From: DASPJQ01 sp035299065 | GTDB taxonomy: Bacteria > Bacteroidota > Bacteroidia > Flavobacteriales_D > UBA2798 | NCBI GenBank assembly: GCA_035299065.1 | Contig: DATGXI010000032.1 | Span: forward strand, 1 to 64,000 | Direction of reading: 5' to 3' | Length of the DNA: 64,000 nt | Part shown: positions 59,561-64,000 of the stretch, one piece after another | How positions within the stretch are numbered: position 1 is the first letter of the stretch | How the letters are laid out: each line of letters starts with the position of its first letter | The notes under the pieces: model-generated | What the model saw: only the letters and a program-made list of their open reading frames with translations | Told to the model about the DNA's origin: nothing | The model's database searches: none | Position numbers and translations under genes: made by a program

Positions 59561-60154
59561 ATGAGCTCCAAAGCCCAAAAAACCCGCCAATACATCGTTG
59601 AAAAAACATCGGTTGTTTTTAACGCCAAGGGCTATGCAGGCACATCGCTCAATGACCTTACCGAGGCAACCGGCTTAACCAAAGGCAGCATATATGGCAA
59701 TTTTGAAAACAAAGATGAAGTAGCCCTTGCCGTTTTTGACCACAACTTCGGAAAAATTGTAGCGCACTTAAAAAGCAAAATGGCAAAAAAAACAAGTGTC
59801 ATAGGTAAGTTGCAGGTTTATCCTGAAACGTATAAACATTTTCTTTCACTCCCCTTTCTCAAGGCCGGTTGTCCCTTATTAAACACGGCCATGGAAGCTG
59901 ACGACACACATCCGCAACTGCGTAAAAAAGCGCTGGATGCCCTAACTCTTTGGAAAAATTCGGTGGAACAACTTATTCATACAGGTATTGCAAACAAAGA
60001 AATAAAACCCCAGGTAAACGCTCCTGCATTTGCTGCCGTTTTAATGGCACTTATTGAGGGCGGAGTCATGCAGGCCAAATTAACGGGCAAATCAACCGGA
60101 TTGCAATATACCATGAACCACCTTGAAAAAACAATAAACGAACTGAAACGCTGA
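59561..60154 (+). CDS. TetR/AcrR family transcriptional regulator
   Basis: A 197-residue regulator. The N-terminal helix-turn-helix reads FNAKGYAGTSLNDLTEATGLTKGSIYGNFENKDEVALAVFDHNF (about residues 18-61), with a helical ligand-binding C-terminal domain (LKAGCPLLNTAMEADDTHPQLRKKALDALTLWK). Two identical palindromes flank the gene, one in its promoter and one in that of the DinB-type gene downstream, so it very likely represses both itself and that gene until an inducer is present. Confidence 0.92.
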   Translation: MSSKAQKTRQYIVEKTSVVFNAKGYAGTSLNDLTEATGLTKGSIYGNFENKDEVALAVFDHNFGKIVAHLKSKMAKKTSVIGKLQVYPETYKHFLSLPFLKAGCPLLNTAMEADDTHPQLRKKALDALTLWKNSVEQLIHTGIANKEIKPQVNAPAFAAVLMALIEGGVMQAKLTGKSTGLQYTMNHLEKTINELKR

Positions 60155-60170
60155 TTTTTTTTGTCCAAAT

Positions 60171-60190
60171 AATATACCGATCGGTATATT
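60171..60190. promoter_or_regulatory. TetR-type operator upstream of the DinB-family gene
   Basis: AATATACCGATCGGTATATT again, identical over all 20 bases to the site at 59522, 33 bases before the ATG at 60224. Confidence 0.85.
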
Positions 60191-60223
60191 TTAAATAAAA
60201 ATGATAAACCAATATTTATAATT

Positions 60224-60739
60224 ATGGAAACAAACAAACTGAAAACCGAACTGCAACGTATTCACCAGCTATTATGGGATACCACTGCCGCAATGGATGC
60301 ACTTACACAAACCAAACAACCCAATGGAAAATGGAGTGCCGTACAACATGTGCAACACATTAATAAAGGGGTGGCAGGCGTTTACAAGTACATGGGGCTT
60401 GATAAAACCACCATTGAAAACATGTTTGGTCTTGCTGCAGCACCATCACGCTCATTTGAAGAAAGCATGGCTTTTTTCGGTCAGTACGTAACAGGTGCTG
60501 TTTCAACTGAACGTTTTGCTCCTGAACCAAGCGAAAGCATTTCTTTTCCGCAGGAATATCAAAAAGGCCTACATGTTTTGAATGGATTAATAACCGCCAT
60601 GGAACAATGGAGTGAAGACGAATTGGATAAATACAATTGTCCGCACCCCTTGCTGGGTAAACTCACCGCCCGGGAAATGCTGTATTTTACCCTTTTTCAT
60701 GCACAGCACCATTTGGCAACAGTTGAAAAAATACATTAG
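60224..60739 (+). CDS. DinB-family metal-binding protein
   Basis: A 171-residue four-helix-bundle protein. Features are TTAAMDALTQTKQPNGKWSAVQHVQHINKG (His42, His45 region) and a C-terminal FHAQHHLATVEK, giving the three-His metal site of DinB/YfiT-type enzymes. Many such proteins are thiol-dependent transferases. The substrate is unknown. Control by the adjacent TetR is suggested by the shared operator; the pair may respond to an electrophile or other toxic compound, which is inference. Confidence 0.85.
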   Translation: METNKLKTELQRIHQLLWDTTAAMDALTQTKQPNGKWSAVQHVQHINKGVAGVYKYMGLDKTTIENMFGLAAAPSRSFEESMAFFGQYVTGAVSTERFAPEPSESISFPQEYQKGLHVLNGLITAMEQWSEDELDKYNCPHPLLGKLTAREMLYFTLFHAQHHLATVEKIH

Positions 60740-60904
60740 CAGCTGGTCACACTAAATAGTGAGTAAACTGTAAAATCAGTAAAATAAAAAAAATATCAGG
60801 TATTTCGATTATAAATAGAAACAAAATTGCTTTTTTAAAATCAGTTTTTATCCCGGGTTGCACTGCTAAGAACATCACAATTTTACCTTCGTGTACGATT
60901 TGCT

Positions 60905-61294
60905 ATGAAAACAGAAAGAGTTGTGAAAAAACGTGTGCTTATTATATGCCTCATGCTAACGCCCCTGGTTGCTTACCTTGAATGGGGGCAAAATAACCAT
61001 GCGTTTCTTTACGAAATCGAGTGGATGATATTTAAAAAACTGTTTCAGGACCCAAATTCGCTTGTTCATCCTTTTATATTATTGCCGCTTGCCGGGCAAC
61101 TGGTGCTGCTGTTTTGCCTGTTCCAAAAGACACCAACCAAGTGGCTGACAATGGCAGGAACGGCAGCCATTTTTCTCCTCATAGGGTTTATTTTCATGAT
61201 CGGGTTACTGACACTAAATACGAAAGTAACGCTGCTGTCATTGCCATTTATGTTAAGCGTTTTGGTATTTACATTGAACCTGGCGAAGAATTGA
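60905..61294 (+). CDS. Hypothetical four-helix membrane protein
   Basis: A 129-residue protein with four hydrophobic segments (about 9-25, 53-74, 80-100, 108-125) and an aromatic extracytoplasmic loop EWGQNNHAFLYEIEWMIFKKLF. No family recognised. A TACCTTCG -7-like box lies upstream. Confidence 0.55.
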   Translation: MKTERVVKKRVLIICLMLTPLVAYLEWGQNNHAFLYEIEWMIFKKLFQDPNSLVHPFILLPLAGQLVLLFCLFQKTPTKWLTMAGTAAIFLLIGFIFMIGLLTLNTKVTLLSLPFMLSVLVFTLNLAKN

Positions 61295-61381
61295 TTGAGA
61301 CAATTCAACGTAAAATAAGATGAGCGGGTATTGACCAACTGTTACCAATACGTGTTATATTTAACAACTAGCTTAACTGTA

Positions 61382-62494
61382 TTGAAAACACTTTTCATTT
61401 TCATATTATCATTCCTGTTTTTTGCCTGCAATGAACAACAAAAAACTACCGAAATACCTGTTCACGCAACAACCAACCAAAAAACCACTGCGGCTAAAGG
61501 CAAAGCAGCAATAGCCGGCCAGCAAATAAGCGCCTACATTCGCGAAATTTACCGCGATAAAAAAGGTAACCTTTGGCTGGGAACCAATGATGATGGTGTT
61601 GCACGTTACAATGGCACAACACTTGAATATTTTTCAGTTGAGCAAGGCCTGTCCGGGTACCAGGTTACCGGAATAACCGAAGATAAAAAAGGCAATGTAT
61701 GGATGTCAACCACCAACGGCATTTCAAAATTTGATGGCAATGCCTTTACCAATTATACTATAAATGATGGCTTAGGCACCAATACCGTGTGGACTGTTTT
61801 TGTGGATAGTAAAAACATGGTTTGGGCCGGAACACCCAATGGGGTATACCGCTACTCACAAGTTCATACTAGCGAGAACGGGAACGTAAAAGCTTTTCAA
61901 CTTTTTACAATTCCAAAATCAATTCACGTAAAAGCACCCGAAACAATGATATCAGCCGAGCAGGTTTGGTGTTTTACCGAAGACAAAGATGGAAATATTT
62001 GGATAGGCACTGATGGATATGGGGTTGTTATTTACAATCCCAAAGCCGCAAAAGGAGATCCAAACACCTTTAAACACATTACTGAAAACGATGGCATTTG
62101 TGACAATTGCATAACCGGTATTTTATTTGACAACAATAACCAGGTATGGTTTTCAAGTTTTTTTGGTGGCGTAAGTATATATGATTATAAAACCTTTACA
62201 ACCTTTAATTCAGTAAACGGTATTGGTGACAATGAATGCGGGAGCCTGTTTATGGACAAGGCAGGCAACATTTGGTTTGCCTCAGAAGGATTTGGTGTGT
62301 ATAAATACGGGAGTTTATTAAACGACAAACAATCTCTTATAAATTACAGCCAAAAACATGGCCTTGAGGTTAGCGCTGTACAAGCCATTTACCAGGATAA
62401 AAAAGGCCGAATGTGGTGTGGCGGTGGTGGTGGCCTTTTCAGAATGGATGAAGATCATTTTGTACACATAAAAACAAACGGACCCTGGGATTAA
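61382..62494 (+). CDS. Lipoprotein with two-component-regulator propeller repeats (paralogue 2)
   Basis: A 370-residue lipoprotein starting at TTG (61382), which gives a signal with lipobox FLFFAC. The Reg_prop blades are similar to those of the gene at 56415: IYRDKKGNLWLGTNDDGVARYNG, ITEDKKGNVWMSTTNGISKFDG, FTEDKDGNIWIGTDGYGVVIYN, ILFDNNNQVWFSSFFGGVSIYD, FMDKAGNIWFASEGFGVYKYG, IYQDKKGRMWCGGGGGLFRMD. There is no kinase domain. The two genes are 3.8 kb apart and probably arose by duplication. Confidence 0.85.
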   Translation: MKTLFIFILSFLFFACNEQQKTTEIPVHATTNQKTTAAKGKAAIAGQQISAYIREIYRDKKGNLWLGTNDDGVARYNGTTLEYFSVEQGLSGYQVTGITEDKKGNVWMSTTNGISKFDGNAFTNYTINDGLGTNTVWTVFVDSKNMVWAGTPNGVYRYSQVHTSENGNVKAFQLFTIPKSIHVKAPETMISAEQVWCFTEDKDGNIWIGTDGYGVVIYNPKAAKGDPNTFKHITENDGICDNCITGILFDNNNQVWFSSFFGGVSIYDYKTFTTFNSVNGIGDNECGSLFMDKAGNIWFASEGFGVYKYGSLLNDKQSLINYSQKHGLEVSAVQAIYQDKKGRMWCGGGGGLFRMDEDHFVHIKTNGPWD

Positions 62495-62582
62495 ATAACG
62501 TCTATATGCTTTCCCAAATAATATCCGGGTAAAAATCAATACAGCAAACATGCCGCTGCCTGCTACAACTGCTTAATTCTTT

Positions 62583-63494
62583 TTACTTCCGGTTCGTAAG
62601 ATAAACTCCTGCAAGAATAACGGCTATGGCAACAACATACCAAAGTGTAAAATACTCGCCACGGCCAACACCCCACATCAAAGCAACTATTGGCATTAAA
62701 TACGTAACGGTTGAGGCAAATACAGCATTGGTCAATTGCACCAGGTAATTGAACAACCCAACTGCTAACGCGGTACCCACTACTGCAAGTATGGCCACAT
62801 AGCCCAATGACACAACATGCTCATGGCTGGTGTGCACAACCGTAAGTATATCTTGCGAAACAAATAACCATGTTGCAACGGGTATACCAATAAACATAAA
62901 TGAAATACTGGTGATGGCAATGGGATTTATGCCTGCAGTATAATTTCGAATTAAGTTTACGCTCATGCCATAACAAAGCGTGGCAATAAGTACGTAAACA
63001 ATATAAATGAACTGGCTGTTGCCTTTTTGCACACCGGGCACAGGTATTAATGCCAGCGCGGCCGAACCGGCAAAGGCTATAACAATGCCCAAATAATTAA
63101 GAGGTCTTAATTTTAAACGAAACAAACTTAAACCAATTAAAACGGTAAATATGGGCGTTGTGGCATTCAGCATACCTGCAAGCGAACTTGAAATCCCATT
63201 ATTGACTTCACTGGCTGTAAATAAAAATGCAGGAATGGCGTTGCCAAAAAAACCTATGCCAAATATGGGTAGCAATTTATTTTTGGGAACCTTTGGAAAA
63301 TAATAAATAGCAAAAGGCAAAAGAGCCATACAGGCCATGGTAATGCGTAAACCTGCCACATGCATGGGGTGCAGGGTTGGGTTACCGTTGCTATCATACA
63401 TACCCAATTTCATAAGCACAAATGAACTTCCCCAAACTACCGTTAGTAAAACCAGTATAAAAATAGCAAGAATGCCACGTGAGCCTTGTAACAT
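62583..63494 (-). CDS. EamA/DMT family transporter
   Basis: A 303-residue protein with ten hydrophobic segments in two EamA repeats: VVWGSSFVLMKLG, FLFTASEVNNGISSSLAGMLNATTPIFTVLIGLSLF and LVQLTNAVFASTVTYLMPIVALMWGVGRGE. DMT transporters move small metabolites or drugs; the substrate is unknown. The ATG at 63494 is clear. Confidence 0.92.
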   Translation of the reverse strand: MLQGSRGILAIFILVLLTVVWGSSFVLMKLGMYDSNGNPTLHPMHVAGLRITMACMALLPFAIYYFPKVPKNKLLPIFGIGFFGNAIPAFLFTASEVNNGISSSLAGMLNATTPIFTVLIGLSLFRLKLRPLNYLGIVIAFAGSAALALIPVPGVQKGNSQFIYIVYVLIATLCYGMSVNLIRNYTAGINPIAITSISFMFIGIPVATWLFVSQDILTVVHTSHEHVVSLGYVAILAVVGTALAVGLFNYLVQLTNAVFASTVTYLMPIVALMWGVGRGEYFTLWYVVAIAVILAGVYLTNRK

Positions 63495-63616
63495 GGGGGC
63501 AAAGATAACTGAGTTTTTTAGTTTTCAGTTTTCAGTTGGGTTAGTTAGTTAAGCCCCACAGCATATTAAACTACCTTTTGCCGGCAACACCGTGAATCTG
63601 AAACTGTGAACTGAAA

Positions 63617-63698
63617 ACTCGATACTGTAAACTATGAACTCGATACTGTAAACTCCCCGAAATCCGGGATTCGGAATTCGAAACTCGGGATTCGAAAT
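63617..63698. repeat. 21-bp direct repeat and AATTTCGAA-type repeat, copy 5
   Basis: ACTCGATACTGTAAACT occurs at 63617-63633 and 63638-63654 (21-base period), followed by GGGATTCGGAATTCGAAACT and GGGATTCGAAATTA, the same word family as at 21985 and 55231. Confidence 0.75.
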
Positions 63699-63991
63699 TA
63701 CTTATCCTCTTCTTCGGCAGGCTCAGAAACAAAGCTTTTATAATTAAGCACAGCTACCAACACAATAATAACCAGCATAAGTATTTTGCACAGGTAAACA
63801 AGTTGGCCTTGTGACCAGGTGGTGTCCAGCAAAACCATACCACGATTAAACACGGGGTCGGTACCAATGGGAGACTTAAATGTTTCGGCTGCTGCAGTGA
63901 AGGTAACGGGGTCAAGGCCTGACATAAAAAGGCGTGTGAGTAAGATGCAGGTAAAAACAACTATTAGAATAAAAAGTAAAAATCGCTGCAT
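63698..63991 (-). CDS. Small hypothetical membrane protein
   Basis: A 97-residue protein with two hydrophobic segments (about 3-20 and 66-83), a periplasmic-type loop SPIGTDPVFNRGMVLLDTTWSQGQ and an acidic tail SEPAEEEDK. It resembles small uncharacterised Bacteroidota membrane proteins; no function can be given. The ATG is at 63991. Confidence 0.6.
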   Translation of the reverse strand: MQRFLLFILIVVFTCILLTRLFMSGLDPVTFTAAAETFKSPIGTDPVFNRGMVLLDTTWSQGQLVYLCKILMLVIIVLVAVLNYKSFVSEPAEEEDK

Positions 63992-64000
63992 ATCCTTTCC

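Overview
The window is from a member of the Bacteroidota, most likely on the Flavobacteriales/Chitinophagales side. It is AT-rich and carries many secreted proteins with type IX secretion (T9SS) C-terminal sorting domains. It also has a PorP/SprF protein, a PorD-like (DUF4835) protein, CHU_C/gliding-type C-terminal domains, two-component-regulator propellers and TAnnTTTG-type promoter boxes. No tRNA, rRNA, CRISPR array, intact insertion sequence or prophage was seen. Genus cannot be fixed from the sequence alone.

Layout. 0-9 kb: YraN, a DUF4412-like protein, an LD-carboxypeptidase, a VOC/subtilase/beta-barrel/LpxD run in which two genes appear to start with CTG inside a CTGA stop/start overlap, a PQQ-type propeller and a CPCC protein. 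8.8-15 kb: a PorP/SprF plus CHU_C adhesin pair, a split YeeE/YedE sulfur-transport pair with GNAT, and carboxynorspermidine dehydrogenase. 15-19 kb: secreted proteins, a decayed VOC-like gene and Dps. 19.3-23.3 kb: an Lgt-like membrane enzyme, a radical SAM protein of the MJ0619/tetraether-synthase (Tes) type and three related small membrane proteins in one apparent operon; I consider this the best candidate for an undescribed system. 23-30 kb: TPR, pentapeptide, GyrI-like, acyltransferase and secreted proteins, ending in a choice-of-anchor-L/OmpA fusion.

30.3-35.3 kb: a compact five-gene operon of cNMP-domain histidine kinase, receiver-thioredoxin-reductase-like fusion, UBP-type zinc finger, bestrophin and beta-carbonic anhydrase. 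35.7-37 kb: a PAS-only protein and an XRE regulator, each with an AACTT-N10-AAGTT palindrome about 118 bp upstream of its start. 37-44 kb: M32 carboxypeptidase, the housekeeping set bamD-rpoZ-coaBC-porD, and an alpha-oxoamine synthase probably making sphingolipid-like or sulfonolipid headgroups.

44-54 kb: a locus of surface proteins shaped by duplication. It has a metzincin-like lipoprotein, an 1138-residue S74-chaperone T9SS protein, three paralogous passenger proteins with two different T9SS signals, a small XRE gene, a two-stop pseudogene copy of that XRE and a truncated copy of the large surface gene. 54-64 kb: rplU-rpmA, two lipoprotein propellers without kinases, a TPR protein ending where a SpoIIE phosphatase would normally begin, a TetR/DinB pair with identical operators, an EamA transporter, and several structured intergenic repeats.
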